A stretch of 49,988 nt of DNA. It comes from Chara braunii. Its lineage: Eukaryota > Streptophyta > Charophyceae > Charales > Characeae. Of the stretch, positions 49,789 through 49,988 are shown one piece after another; the first letter of the stretch is position 1, and each line of letters begins with the position of its first letter. The notes below the pieces were generated by a model. That model saw only the letters and a program-made list of their open reading frames with translations, had not been told where the DNA came from and searched no databases. A program made the translations under genes and the position numbers. Where the stretch lies: NCBI GenBank assembly GCA_003427395.1, contig BFEA01000123.1, forward strand, positions 1,275,929 through 1,325,916, read 5' to 3'.

Positions 49789-49988
49789 TGAAGGGGGAGA
49801 GGGTGAGGAAGAGGGCAAGAGGGGAGGGTAAGGGGAGGAGCGAAGGGAAGGGGCACAGGGGAGGGGAAGGGAGAGAGGGGGGGGGGGGGGGGGAGAGGGG
49901 AAGTGGGAGAGGGGAGGGGAAGGGTACTAGGGGCAAAGTTTTGATGATTTGGGACGGGGGTTTTGGGGCCGACACCGGAGGAAGGGGA
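49789..49988. repeat. G-rich low-complexity end of window
   Basis: GGGA/GGGGA repeats with a long G run near 49877-49893. No gene. Confidence 0.85.

Overview
This is nuclear DNA from a eukaryote with a large, repeat-dominated genome. The LINE (L1-type non-LTR retrotransposon) copies carry an ORF1 with a DUF4283-like region plus a CCHC knuckle, and an ORF2 ending in a zf-RVT-type zinc motif. That combination is typical of land plants and charophyte algae. A charophyte such as Chara is my best guess, but this is inference and not proven by the sequence. No bacterial-type operons, rRNA genes or CRISPR arrays are visible. Almost every long reading frame is a decayed transposon gene, so most coding entries are listed as pseudogenes.

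Layout. (1) 1-568: microsatellite and tandem repeats. (2) 569-14444: a Ty3/gypsy-like LTR element. It has two ~1.5 kb direct repeats (569-2067 and 12942-14444), a primer-binding site resembling initiator tRNA-Met, gag with a zinc knuckle, a protease relic with a changed active site, and reverse transcriptase (RT). RNase H and integrase are missing. Two unassigned frames lie after pol. A 316-bp fold-back element sits inside pol. (3) 14445-16600: non-coding sequence, a possible diverged LTR end, a tRNA-like SINE (short interspersed element) head and a minus-strand LINE relic. (4) 16620-23642: LINE A, plus strand, with a poly(A) tail. (5) 23645-24501: minus-strand LINE relic E interrupted by a tRNA-derived SINE. 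(6) 25180-27330: purine-rich then pyrimidine-rich repeats, with an untrimmed Nextera junction adapter (25885-25922) and a 546-bp assembly gap (26607-27152). (7) 27390-27790: AT-rich fold-back. (8) 27882-36470 LINE B (plus) and 36609-44867 LINE C (minus): two members of one LINE family lying tail to tail. (9) 45128-49988: small inverted-repeat elements, a poly(A)-tailed SINE, and the only candidate host gene. That gene is proposed as exon 1 ending at 47216 and exon 2 at 49295-49441, with matching splice phase.

How the parts work together. LINE ORF1 products would bind element RNA. ORF2 would supply the apurinic-type endonuclease (EN), RT and C-terminal zinc motif for target-primed insertion. 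SINEs and fold-back elements would depend on such machinery in trans. All three large LINEs have stops and frameshifts, and LINE A also lacks the RT catalytic FADD box, so none looks autonomous. LINEs A and B share a short 3'-UTR stem-loop. It is repeated five times in LINE B, and one copy has paired base changes, which suggests it is a functional RNA element. I see no clearly new multi-gene system. The most distinctive observations are this stem-loop, a conserved ORF1 C-terminal region in the LINE family, an open frame inside the LTR, and the candidate host gene.

Caution on contiguity: the adapter, a 95-bp exact duplication around a lone N at 33739, an N inside poly(T) at 10466 and the large gap all mark assembly joins.
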